Of a DNA stretch of 12,076 bases, positions 1 to 7,064 are shown piece by piece. The notes below the pieces were generated by a model. It saw only the letters and a list, made by a program, of their open reading frames with translations. It was not told where the DNA came from and ran no database searches. Origin of the DNA: Alphaproteobacteria bacterium (GTDB taxonomy: Bacteria; Pseudomonadota; Alphaproteobacteria; UBA6615); the NCBI GenBank assembly GCA_013003285.1, contig JABDJY010000238.1, forward strand, positions 1-12,076, written 5' to 3'. How positions within the stretch are numbered: the first letter of the stretch is position 1; each line of letters starts with the position of its first letter. Made by a program: the position numbers and the translations under genes.

Positions 1-826
1 CATCAATCCGACGCGCTCGATCATATTCAACCAGAGCCGCGTTTCGGCCCATGCCGAGCTCGCCTGGATCTTCAATTGCGTGGCTCGGGTCGGCTGGCTC
101 AATCGCATGACTCAGTTCAAGGAGAAGGCCGGCAAGCACCGCGAGAACGCCTCGGTCGGGCTCTATGTCTATCCCAATCTGATGGCGGCCGACATCCTGG
201 CCTATAAGGCGACCCACGTGCCGGTCGGTGAAGACCAGAAGCAGCATTTGGAGCTGACCCGCGATATCGCGATCAAGTTCAACAATGATTTCGGGGTCGA
301 GTTTTTGCCGGTTGTCGAACCGCTGATTTTCGGCGAAGCGACCCGGGTGATGAGCCTGCGCGACGGTTCGAAGAAAATGTCCAAGTCGGACCCGTCCGAT
401 TATTCGCGCATCAATCTGACCGATGGTCCCGACGAGATCGCCCAAAAAATCCGCAAGGCGCGCACCGACGCCGACGCCTTGCCTGGCACCGATGTGCTGG
501 CCAGCGACGGCAGCCATGTTGAGGCAGCCTATGAAAAGGCGCGGCCGGAGGCGTTTAATCTGTTGTCGATCTACGCCGCCCTATCGGAGCAATCCATGCC
601 GGTGACGCTCGAGCAGTTCGAGGGTGCTCAGTTCAGTTCGTTCAAGAGCGAGTTGGCCGACCTGTCGGTCGCCAAGCTGGGGCCGATCGGCGAAGAGATG
701 CAGCGGCTGATGGCCGACCCCGGCCATGTCGATGGCATCTTGCGCGATGGGGCTGCGCGGGCAAACGCCATCGCCGAACCGGTTTTACGTGAAGTGCAGG
801 AGATCGTCGGGTTCCTGAACCCGTAG
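1..826 (+). CDS. trpS: Tryptophanyl-tRNA synthetase, 3' part (5' end outside window)
   Basis: Class I aminoacyl-tRNA synthetase that charges tRNA-Trp in the cytoplasm. The reading frame is already open at base 2 and runs to a TAG at 824-826, so the start and the nucleotide-binding HIGH-type region lie upstream. The GTG at 80 is an internal valine, not a start: the 26 codons before it match TrpS (Ile-Phe-Asn-Gln-Ser-Arg, then Ala-Glu-Leu-Ala-Trp). Visible landmarks are the Met-Thr-Gln-Phe-Lys stretch, the VPVGEDQKQHLELTRDIA block typical of TrpS near 221-274, and the KMSKS ATP-binding loop at 374-388. About 274 codons are present of roughly 330-350 expected. It converges on the cyclase gene with only 8 bases between the stop codons, which leaves no room for a separate terminator. 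Identification is secure; only its length is incomplete. Confidence 0.97.
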   Translation, partial: INPTRSIIFNQSRVSAHAELAWIFNCVARVGWLNRMTQFKEKAGKHRENASVGLYVYPNLMAADILAYKATHVPVGEDQKQHLELTRDIAIKFNNDFGVEFLPVVEPLIFGEATRVMSLRDGSKKMSKSDPSDYSRINLTDGPDEIAQKIRKARTDADALPGTDVLASDGSHVEAAYEKARPEAFNLLSIYAALSEQSMPVTLEQFEGAQFSSFKSELADLSVAKLGPIGEEMQRLMADPGHVDGILRDGAARANAIAEPVLREVQEIVGFLNP

Positions 827-834
827 ACCCGGTC

Positions 835-2022
835 TTAGTTCAGGGGTGCGAAGACTTCTTGCGCGGCCTCTACGCCGCGCAACCGATGTTCGCCTAACGG
901 GCGTAACTCAACCGGTGCGGCGGCGGCGACGCTGGCCGATACGATAATCGGCTCGCCTAATTCGGCACCCAGTGTTTCCAATCGCGCCGCGTGATTGACG
1001 GCCGGCCCGATAACCGTGAAATCGAGCCGGTCCGGCGCGCCGATATTGCCGTAGTGAACGGATCCCAAATGTAGTGCTAATCCGCATTCGATGAGAGGCC
1101 GGCCGGCGGCTTGCCGTTCGGCGTTGCGGGCATCAATGCGCTCTCGCGCCGTACGGGCGGCCGCTAAGGTCTTCGCGCTGCAGGAAGCCGCATCGCCGCC
1201 TTCCTCATCGTTGAGCTCGTAAATCGCCAACATGGCGTCGCCGATAAACTTCAAAACCTCGCCGCCGACTTCCGTGACTGCCCCCGCCATGATCTCGAAA
1301 TAATCGTTCAGGAGGTCCAGCAGTTGGTCGCCCGGTAGGCTGTCGGTGAGGCTGGTGAAACCTCGCAGATCGCAATACCAGATGATGGCGTCAATGGTCT
1401 CGCCGCTGCCGCGGGTGATCGCGCCCGAAAGCACCCGCGCGCCGGTGCGGCGTCCGACATAGGTGCGGACCACTTGGCGTGCGGTGCGGTAGGCGGATTC
1501 GGTTTCGACGATCGGCGCGAGCATGTCGATGACATCCTTCAGCGCGGCGACATCGCTATCGCTAAACCCGCCAGGCGCATCGGTTTGAAACGAGGTGGGA
1601 TTGCGCCGGCCATCGGAAAAAACCAGCGGCATGGCGACATAGTCCGTCATGCCTTCGCGCTTGAACTGGCGAAAAATCTCGAACTCGAGTTCGTCTTCCG
1701 GCACATCGAGACGCCGCCGGGTTATCTGATCGCCTTCGTCGGCGCGGGCCATTGCCTGGGCTAAAGGATTGTCGTTGAACTCCGGATTTTCGGTTTGCTC
1801 CCAAGTGGCGATAACGCGGCCGGTGCCTTCGCCGCGGCGCCAAATATAGGCCGTTGCGGCCACAAGAGGATGCAAGGTGCGTACGCCGCAGAAGCCGCGC
1901 ACAATCGGTATGCCGGCGGCGACGATTTGCTCACACAGCTTGTCACCGGTATCGCGCATATTGTGGACCGTAAAACGGCCCTCCTTGATCAACCAATGTA
2001 AGACTGGTGCTGCCTTGCTCAT
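835..2022 (-). CDS. Class III adenylate cyclase, downstream paralogue of a tandem pair
   Basis: Predicted to make cAMP from ATP. The C-terminal ~190 residues form a class III catalytic domain. Numbered from the chosen start, it shows metal-binding Asp218 (CDLRGFT) and Asp262 (KFIGDAM), adenine-selecting Lys258 and Thr336 (LDFTVIG), and transition-state Asn343 and Arg347 (NHAARLE). Lys plus Thr at the purine-selecting sites is the class IIIb pattern and argues for ATP over GTP. The N-terminal ~190 residues have no named motif but match the upstream gene (RTLHP, then YxW, then FSDGR and GGF-D), and look like a GAF-type sensor fold; that is inference. No membrane segment is seen. The frame is open to 2085, but a start there would overlap the upstream gene by 59 bases. 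ATG 2022 follows the upstream TGA by 4 bases, and ATG 2034 overlaps it by 8. Neither has a well-spaced ribosome binding site, so translational coupling is likely. Confidence 0.92.
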   Translation of the reverse strand: MSKAAPVLHWLIKEGRFTVHNMRDTGDKLCEQIVAAGIPIVRGFCGVRTLHPLVAATAYIWRRGEGTGRVIATWEQTENPEFNDNPLAQAMARADEGDQITRRRLDVPEDELEFEIFRQFKREGMTDYVAMPLVFSDGRRNPTSFQTDAPGGFSDSDVAALKDVIDMLAPIVETESAYRTARQVVRTYVGRRTGARVLSGAITRGSGETIDAIIWYCDLRGFTSLTDSLPGDQLLDLLNDYFEIMAGAVTEVGGEVLKFIGDAMLAIYELNDEEGGDAASCSAKTLAAARTARERIDARNAERQAAGRPLIECGLALHLGSVHYGNIGAPDRLDFTVIGPAVNHAARLETLGAELGEPIIVSASVAAAAPVELRPLGEHRLRGVEAAQEVFAPLN

Positions 2023-2026
2023 CGCC

Positions 2027-3286
2027 TCACGCATACTCCGGTAGGGTGAAGATTTCGTGGGGTTCGCGCACGCCCCGTAGGGCATGGAAACCGAGCGAGG
2101 TTACGGGCTGTTCGATAGCCTCGGCGACGGTGGCCGAAACCAGGACCGGGCGATTCATGGTGCGGCACAATTGCTCGATGCGCGCGGTATGATTGACCGT
2201 CGGGCCGATCACGGTGAAGTCGAGCCGGTTCGGCGCGCCGATGTTGCCGTAGACAACTTCGCCCATATGTAAGGCGATCCCGTAACCGAGCGCCGGCAGG
2301 TTCTTCTCCAAACGTTCGCCATTACGTTCTTCCATTTGGTGTACCGCATCGCGGGCGGCGCCCACAGCGGCTTCGGCGGCTCCCATGGCGCCGCCATACT
2401 GGTCGTTGGGAAAGATCGCCAACACCGAATCGCCGATGAATTTAAGCACTTCGCCATCATGGCGCTCGATAGCGCCGACGACGCGCTCAAAATGGTCGTT
2501 GAGAATGCCCAGCAGAACCGGCGGCGCCAGCGCGTCGGACATGGCGGTGAAGCCGCGCAAGTCGGAAATCCAGAGCGCGGCTTCGATGGTCTCGTTGACG
2601 CCGCGGTAAATGGCGCCGTTGAGAACTCGCTGGCCGGTCTTATGGCCAAGATAAGTATCCATCAGATTGCGTGAGACGGCGCGGGTGGCGAGAATCTCAA
2701 GCACCAGGGAAAAGGTCGGCATGATGCCTTGAATACGTGCGATCTGCCCGTCGGTGAATCCGCCGGACATTTTTGTCGCCCACGAACAGGCGTAGGAACG
2801 TCCATCGCTGAACGGTATCGGTAGGATCAGGTAGTCGGTCACGCCCTCTTCATCGAGGTCGACGAGCACCGGAAAATCGCGCGGGCAATCGGCATCGGCG
2901 AGCCGTCGCCGCAGCCCGGGCGAGCCCTCGAATATCAAACGCACCGGGCTTTGCTGATAGGATTCGCGCGTCTGCGTTTGGTGGTCAGCGGTAAATAGCG
3001 ACAATTCTTCGACGCCGTTTTGCCACATATAACCGCTGGTCGAGATCTGCGGATGCAGCGTGCGCATGACGATGCTGACCCGGTCGAGCGGCATGTCACA
3101 GGCGACGAAGCGGTTGCAGACTTCCTTCACGAAACTCGGGATGTCTTCAGTATAGCGGCCGAAATTCTCGATCCAGTCGAAGACCTGACATTCGGCTCCG
3201 GCCGGGGACGCGAGCGGTTGCAGCTCAACAGGTGTCTCGGACAGAGTTGTCATGGTCGGTCCATTTGTGGTCGCGGCGGACTGCAT
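2027..3286 (-). CDS. Class III adenylate cyclase, upstream paralogue of a tandem pair
   Basis: A 419-residue soluble protein predicted to convert ATP to cAMP. The catalytic domain (about residues 232-415) keeps the whole active-site set: Asp242 and Asp286 for metal, Lys282 and Thr358 for adenine (class IIIb pattern), and Asn365 and Arg369 for the transition state. A linker at about 212-229 (YLGHKTGQRVLNGAIYRG) is nearly repeated in the downstream paralogue and leads into the catalytic domain. Residues ~35-205 form the shared N-terminal module, with RTLHP at 76-80, a YxW at 86-88 and FSDGR at 159-163. It resembles a GAF-like sensor in length and in its closing helix, but no ligand can be named. 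The start at 3286 is the longest ATG; ATG 3253 is an alternative, and neither has a clear ribosome binding site. It is transcribed divergently from nfu and leads a two-gene unit with the second cyclase. Confidence 0.93.
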   Translation of the reverse strand: MQSAATTNGPTMTTLSETPVELQPLASPAGAECQVFDWIENFGRYTEDIPSFVKEVCNRFVACDMPLDRVSIVMRTLHPQISTSGYMWQNGVEELSLFTADHQTQTRESYQQSPVRLIFEGSPGLRRRLADADCPRDFPVLVDLDEEGVTDYLILPIPFSDGRSYACSWATKMSGGFTDGQIARIQGIMPTFSLVLEILATRAVSRNLMDTYLGHKTGQRVLNGAIYRGVNETIEAALWISDLRGFTAMSDALAPPVLLGILNDHFERVVGAIERHDGEVLKFIGDSVLAIFPNDQYGGAMGAAEAAVGAARDAVHQMEERNGERLEKNLPALGYGIALHMGEVVYGNIGAPNRLDFTVIGPTVNHTARIEQLCRTMNRPVLVSATVAEAIEQPVTSLGFHALRGVREPHEIFTLPEYA

Positions 3287-3486
3287 ATGGGTCGCAGGAC
3301 AAGCATCAATAAGCCCCTAATTGTATTGATTGATTCCAGAGTTTCGTTGGCGATGTGGTAGGGTTCAGCCTACTTGATTTGTTTGGTAAATAGTCCACAT
3401 TCGAGCTAAGAGAAGTTTGGACTTTAGCCATCCCTTGGCAAGGTCGTTAATAATTAAACACGAACAGCCTGCGGGGAGATCAAACC
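3287..3486. other. Divergent intergenic region between the cyclase pair and nfu
   Basis: These 200 bases must hold the 5' signals of both the leftward cyclase unit and the rightward nfu gene. Visible structure includes a small hairpin at 3358-3373 (GTAGG, 6-base loop, CCTAC), an inverted AGTCCA/TGGACT pair spaced by 20 bases, a tandem TTGATTGATT, and an AT-rich odd palindrome TTAATAATTAA at 3447-3457 just ahead of the nfu ribosome binding site. A leftward -10-like TACAAT lies at 3320-3325 but has no good -35 partner. I could not recognise a Fur, Irr, IscR or FNR site. No promoter here is well enough supported to call. Confidence 0.5.
3473..3478 (+). promoter_or_regulatory. Ribosome binding site of nfu, supports GTG start
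   Basis: GGGGAG followed by an 8-base spacer before GTG 3487. This fixes the non-ATG start, and the Met-Phe-Ile-Gln-Thr-Glu N terminus that results is the conserved beginning of Nfu_N domains. Confidence 0.85.
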
Positions 3487-4041
3487 GTGTTCATCCAAAC
3501 CGAAGAAACTCCGAACCCGGCGACCCTGAAGTTTCTCCCGGGCCGCGACGTCATTGCTGCCGGCACTGCCGATTTCCCCAATAGCGAGGCGGCGGCACGC
3601 TCGCCGTTGGCGACCCGGCTGTTCGCGGTGTCGGACGTGACGGCCGTTTTTCTGGGGGGAGATTTTGTCACCGTCACAAAGTCTCCGGACGTTGATTGGC
3701 AGGTGTTGAAGCCTGCCGTGCTTGGCGCGATCATGGAACATTTCACCTCTGGAGACCCGGTCATCCGCGAAGCGGTTGGGCCGGCGCATGCCAGTGGCGA
3801 TGGAGACAATGACGAGATCGTGTCGCAGATTGTCGAATTGCTCGATACCCGCGTGCGTCCGGCAGTTGCCCAGGACGGCGGTGATATTGTATTCCATGGC
3901 TTCGAGGATGGCGTTGTTTACCTGCATATGCAGGGTGCCTGCTCCGGTTGCCCAAGTTCGACGGTAACGCTGAAGATGGGCATCGAGAACTTGCTGCGCC
4001 ATTACGTACCGGAAGTTCAAGAAGTACAGGCCGTTATCTAA
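3487..4041 (+). CDS. NifU/Nfu-family Fe-S cluster carrier
   Basis: A 184-residue iron-sulfur carrier that passes assembled clusters to client enzymes. Residues 1 to ~90 form the Nfu_N domain (starts FIQTEETPNP; GGDFVTVTK near 57-65), and residues ~108-175 form the NifU C-terminal domain. The cluster ligands are Cys152 and Cys155 in GACSGCPSS. The two-domain order is that of mitochondrial NFU1 and alphaproteobacterial Nfu. E. coli NfuA instead carries a degenerate A-type N domain, so I give no symbol. The GTG start has a strong ribosome binding site. Full family length, with no defect seen. The nearby fur and the Fe-S enzyme gene miaB make an iron and cluster-supply setting plausible, but the sequence shows no shared operator. 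Confidence 0.95.
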   Translation: MFIQTEETPNPATLKFLPGRDVIAAGTADFPNSEAAARSPLATRLFAVSDVTAVFLGGDFVTVTKSPDVDWQVLKPAVLGAIMEHFTSGDPVIREAVGPAHASGDGDNDEIVSQIVELLDTRVRPAVAQDGGDIVFHGFEDGVVYLHMQGACSGCPSSTVTLKMGIENLLRHYVPEVQEVQAVI

Positions 4042-4060
4042 AATACGGTCTTTCGGGGGA

Positions 4061-4087
4061 GTTAATTGGAGCGGCCGCGAAATTAAC
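4061..4087. repeat. Inverted repeat with nested GCGGCCGC palindrome after nfu
   Basis: GTTAATT at 4061-4067 and AATTAAC at 4081-4087 are perfect inverted arms. Almost centred between them is the 8-bp palindrome GCGGCCGC (4071-4078). It lies 20 bases past the nfu stop and ~93 bases before the glucosaminidase start. It is not followed by a run of T, so a classical intrinsic terminator is unlikely; a protein-binding site or an RNA stem are alternatives. Confidence 0.5.
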
Positions 4088-4179
4088 CGTGCCGCAATAT
4101 CTCCTAAATTCAGTCACACTTTGGTGCGCCCCTGCCCGCACATTGACGACCAATATAGGCAAGTTTAGCAAGAGCTGAC

Positions 4180-5238
4180 ATGGGCATTATGAAACATTAC
4201 CAAGGCGCCGCGCTGGCGCTCATCGCTATAGGTGTGGTTGCCCTCTACGGGGCTGCACTCATGGGGCCGGGTGTGCAACAGCAGACGGCGGCGATCGAAT
4301 GGGTGGCGCTGCCCGACGTGAACGCTAGCGCCAGTGCACCGCTGTCCGACGTAAAACCGATCACCAGTGCAGCGTTACCCGATGTCGGCATGCTGGGTCT
4401 GGATGCGGTCGCGCTGGTCGAGCAGCAGCAGACGAATACCATCACCGTGGCCGAGTTGCGCGATAGATTCAGCGCGGTATCGTTCGAACTGGGTGCGGTC
4501 CGATCGGGCGGGCAAGCCGTGCCCCGGCTCTTTGCGGAGGCTCTTCCCCACGATTTCAAAACTTTGGACGAGGTCGACAAGCTCAAGCAGACCTTCTTTC
4601 GAATGGTGCTGCCGCTGACCTTGAAGGTGAACGAGGAAATTCTCGCCGACCGCCACCAACTGCTGACGGTGCAGAAGGCGTTGACGGCGGGTCGCACGGT
4701 TTCCGACGAACAAGCACAGTGGCTGGCTGAGTTGGCCGAACGCTATGATGCGTCGCCCAATGACATTTCCGAACTGGTGCGCCGGGTCGATGCCATATCG
4801 CCGGCTCTCGCGCTTGCCCAGTCCGCCGAGGAAAGCGGTTGGGGGCGCTCCCGCTTCGCCCAAAAGGGCAATGCCCTGTTTGGCCAAAGGACGTGGGATA
4901 AGGGCCGGGGCATCGTACCGCAGCAGCGCGGTGAGGATGGCCGTTTTGAGGTGCGCGCCTTTCCCTCGCTGCTCGATAGCGTGCGTAGCTACGCACGAAA
5001 TTTGAACGGCCATCCCGCCTACGATGATTTCCGCGCGCGTCGGGCGGAGATGCGCAAGCGTGATGCGGCGCTCGATCCGTACGGCTTGACCGAAACCCTC
5101 ACGGCCTATTCGGAACGACGTGAGCATTACGTGGAAACGATCCAGAAGATATTGCGGATCGATAGTCTGGAAGAGTTGGAAGATACCAGGCTCGAAAGCC
5201 ACCCGTTAGAAACGACCCAGTTTTTGTCGCCGCGCTAA
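4180..5238 (+). CDS. Bax-like membrane-anchored peptidoglycan N-acetylglucosaminidase
   Basis: A 352-residue protein resembling E. coli Bax and the GH73-type glucosaminidase domain, expected to cleave N-acetylglucosaminyl bonds of peptidoglycan in the periplasm. Residues ~8-29 form a single hydrophobic segment after a short basic start, giving a signal anchor with the rest outside. A variable linker of about 60 residues follows. The catalytic domain spans roughly 185-325: ALAQSAEESGWGRSRFAQ at 210-227 holds the candidate catalytic Glu218, followed by NALFGQ at 231-236, the FPSLLDSVRSYARNLN block at 261-276, and a Tyr-rich end (LTAYSERREHYVETI). ATG 4180 follows AAGAG at 4170-4174 with a 5-base spacer; ATG 4189 is an alternative. 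It ends 12 bases from the convergent deacetylase-like gene. The assignment is family level; the exact bond cleaved is not proven. Confidence 0.85.
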   Translation: MGIMKHYQGAALALIAIGVVALYGAALMGPGVQQQTAAIEWVALPDVNASASAPLSDVKPITSAALPDVGMLGLDAVALVEQQQTNTITVAELRDRFSAVSFELGAVRSGGQAVPRLFAEALPHDFKTLDEVDKLKQTFFRMVLPLTLKVNEEILADRHQLLTVQKALTAGRTVSDEQAQWLAELAERYDASPNDISELVRRVDAISPALALAQSAEESGWGRSRFAQKGNALFGQRTWDKGRGIVPQQRGEDGRFEVRAFPSLLDSVRSYARNLNGHPAYDDFRARRAEMRKRDAALDPYGLTETLTAYSERREHYVETIQKILRIDSLEELEDTRLESHPLETTQFLSPR

Positions 5239-5250
5239 GCCGATACCCGG

Positions 5251-6282
5251 TTACGACTTCGGTACGTAATAGAGCATCCCGAGCCAGCGCCAACGGCCAT
5301 CTGATCCCAATGCGGTACAATTGATACGGGCGCGGCCCGGCGAAAAATTGCGGGCCAAGCGTACTTCAACGCGCGGTCCCAGCCGCTGCATTTGCAGTTT
5401 CCCCTGATTGCCTGAATAGCAAGTTAGGCCGCGCAACGAGGCGGCTTCTTTGCTCAATGTAAAACCGAATAGTGGCGGGTTTGTCGTGAGAGTTGGGTTG
5501 AGCGGTGACAGGTCGGTGTGGGGGACGGGCAGTGCATTGACCACCAGTTTGAACCTTTTGGTATCACCAAAATTTTCGTTGAGCGCAAATCGTGGCATGT
5601 AGAAGCGATCGGAGGAGGCATGCAGGGCGCCGGAATGTTGGCCGAAAGCATGCTCGAACCCGAACTCCTTAACAATCTCCTGAATGCTGTTACTGGCTTC
5701 GCCAAACGGGTAGGCGAAAAGGGGAGGCTTCGCCCCGAGTTCGGCTTGGAAACGCTGGTTCGAGAGCCGCAGATCCTCTTTGTTGCGGTCGGCGCGATTC
5801 GCCGGCATATGAAGATGGGTTGCCGTTTGGCTACCGATGGTGACGCCATTGTCCCGCAGGTCGCGGATCTGGTCCCAACTCATAAAGCTTGCGAAGCCGC
5901 GATCGACCGGGTCGGTGGCGACGAATAGCGTGAATGGAAAACCGGCTCGTCGCAGGCGCGGCCATGCCTCGGTATACACCGACAGATAGGCGTCATCGAT
6001 GGTGATGCCCACGGTGCGGTCGGGCAGCGACTGGCCGGAATTAACCGCCGTGAGAATGTCAGGGACCGACATAACCGTGTAACCGCCAGTCTGCAGTTCC
6101 GCGATATGAGCCTCGAACTGATCGATGCGAATATTGGTTGAAGGATGCGCGCTTTCGCCGAACCGGTGGTACATTAAAATGACGGCGGATTCCGCTGCCT
6201 GAGCTGGAACCGGCGCGGCGAGTATCGTGAGCAGGAAAAGTAAAGCCGTGGCTATTGACCGATGGGCGCCGGTTTTAGTCAC
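5251..6282 (-). CDS. Secreted polysaccharide deacetylase-like protein with altered metal site
   Basis: A 343-residue NodB-homology protein (carbohydrate esterase 4 type), a family that removes acetyl groups from N-acetylglucosamine polymers using a metal held by Asp-His-His. Residues 1-30 are a signal peptide ending AQA. Motif 1 is TIDDAY with Asp96 and Asp97. Motif 2 reads SQTATH at 151-156, so the usual first His is Gln152 while His156 remains. Motif 3 is FAYPFGEAS at 189-197, followed by the MPRFALNE block. Residues ~255-343 form an extra C-terminal region holding the protein's only two cysteines, Cys288 and Cys322, possibly a disulfide in the periplasm. The start is GTG 6282, with GGGG 10 bases upstream; an ATG at 6290 is out of frame and stops at once. 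It lies 122 bases downstream of the dipeptidase gene on the same strand. The fold is clear; activity is uncertain because of Gln152. Confidence 0.85.
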   Translation of the reverse strand: MTKTGAHRSIATALLFLLTILAAPVPAQAAESAVILMYHRFGESAHPSTNIRIDQFEAHIAELQTGGYTVMSVPDILTAVNSGQSLPDRTVGITIDDAYLSVYTEAWPRLRRAGFPFTLFVATDPVDRGFASFMSWDQIRDLRDNGVTIGSQTATHLHMPANRADRNKEDLRLSNQRFQAELGAKPPLFAYPFGEASNSIQEIVKEFGFEHAFGQHSGALHASSDRFYMPRFALNENFGDTKRFKLVVNALPVPHTDLSPLNPTLTTNPPLFGFTLSKEAASLRGLTCYSGNQGKLQMQRLGPRVEVRLARNFSPGRARINCTALGSDGRWRWLGMLYYVPKS

Positions 6283-6404
6283 CAGAACATTACCCCGAGA
6301 AATGGTTTCGCGGCGCGGCTAGGCCACGCCAATACGTTTGTTACCGTACTCCCGAGCCGAATTGGATCGCAAGTGGTCTGGGCGCAATGTTACCCGGCAG
6401 ATCC

Positions 6405-6968
6405 TTAAGGAAGTGTCGCCATCATGGGCTGGGGTAATGCGCTATCGGCGATCAGCGGATACTGGCGGCTGTTGAATAATTGATAGTGCCACCATTCCTT
6501 GCCGTAAAAATCCCAGCCGGCGGCCGTCATTATCCCCAGCAGAAACATGCGGTTGCGTTGGGCCGCCACGGAAATGCCCGTTGCACCGTGATGGGAGAGC
6601 GGGGTGAAGGCGTCGAAAGGCGTGCCCATGTCCAAAAGTTGGCCGGAATCGTCCGACAGATTCACATCGACAGCTGCCCCCCTGCTATGGGGTGAGCCGC
6701 GGCGGGGGTCGGCAAGAAAATCGGGATCAGGCGTGTGGTTCCACAAGACCCATTGGGCCTCGGCGGGCCGTAGAGCATCGAATATTCGCAACCGCAATCC
6801 AAACCGTTGGGCCAACTCAACGGCGCGTGTGAGTTTTGCCGCTGCGTCGGTGTTTAAGTAACAATGCGCGGCGGCATAGATCGGCGCGCCGGTGAAGTTG
6901 CGCTCCGTGGCATAAAATAGGTCGATATCGACGCCGTGGGAGTCTGGTGTAATTTCGACAATGGACAC
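6405..6968 (-). CDS. ddpX: D-alanyl-D-alanine dipeptidase, VanX/DdpX family
   Basis: A 187-residue zinc peptidase of the M15D family that hydrolyses the D-Ala-D-Ala dipeptide. Zinc ligands His94, Asp101 (SPHSRGAAVDV) and His161, and the catalytic base Glu158 (EWWHY), are all present; their spacings (7 between His and Asp, 3 between Glu and His) match VanX. Arg67 in FDALRPAEAQ corresponds to the transition-state arginine. No signal peptide is seen, so the protein is probably cytoplasmic. The length is slightly below VanX (about 200). The start is GTG 6968, set by a perfect GGAGG 7 bases upstream. No vanH, vanA or dipeptide-transport genes are nearby, which favours recycling or catabolism of D-Ala-D-Ala over glycopeptide resistance. 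It is divergent from tsaB and may be co-transcribed with the deacetylase-like gene. Confidence 0.93.
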   Translation of the reverse strand: MSIVEITPDSHGVDIDLFYATERNFTGAPIYAAAHCYLNTDAAAKLTRAVELAQRFGLRLRIFDALRPAEAQWVLWNHTPDPDFLADPRRGSPHSRGAAVDVNLSDDSGQLLDMGTPFDAFTPLSHHGATGISVAAQRNRMFLLGIMTAAGWDFYGKEWWHYQLFNSRQYPLIADSALPQPMMATLP

Positions 6969-6975
6969 GACCTAG

Positions 6976-6980
6976 CCTCC
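6976..6980 (-). promoter_or_regulatory. Ribosome binding site of ddpX, fixes GTG start
   Basis: GGAGG on the minus strand, with 7 bases to GTG 6968. It is a consensus site and decides the non-ATG start. Confidence 0.85.
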
Positions 6981-7064
6981 GGCGCTGGCTATGCGGATGA
7001 GCCCGGCGATGGTAGATCGTGGCTGTGATTCTGCCAACGCGCGCTCGCTAAACTAGGAACGGCA

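Noticed and set aside
4375..5202. Long open frame (275 codons) opposite the glucosaminidase gene
   Set aside because: Shadow frame of a high-GC gene; the plus-strand frame carries the recognisable glucosaminidase motifs and this one shows no family features.
6312..6330. Imperfect stem GGCG-c-GGC / GCC-a-CGCC between the dipeptidase and deacetylase-like genes
   Set aside because: Short, one mismatch, no following T-run on the transcribed strand; expected by chance in GC-rich DNA.
6405..6968. Glycopeptide-resistance gene (vanX)
   Set aside because: The family is right, but no vanH, vanA/B or vanRS genes flank it; a housekeeping or recycling dipeptidase fits better.
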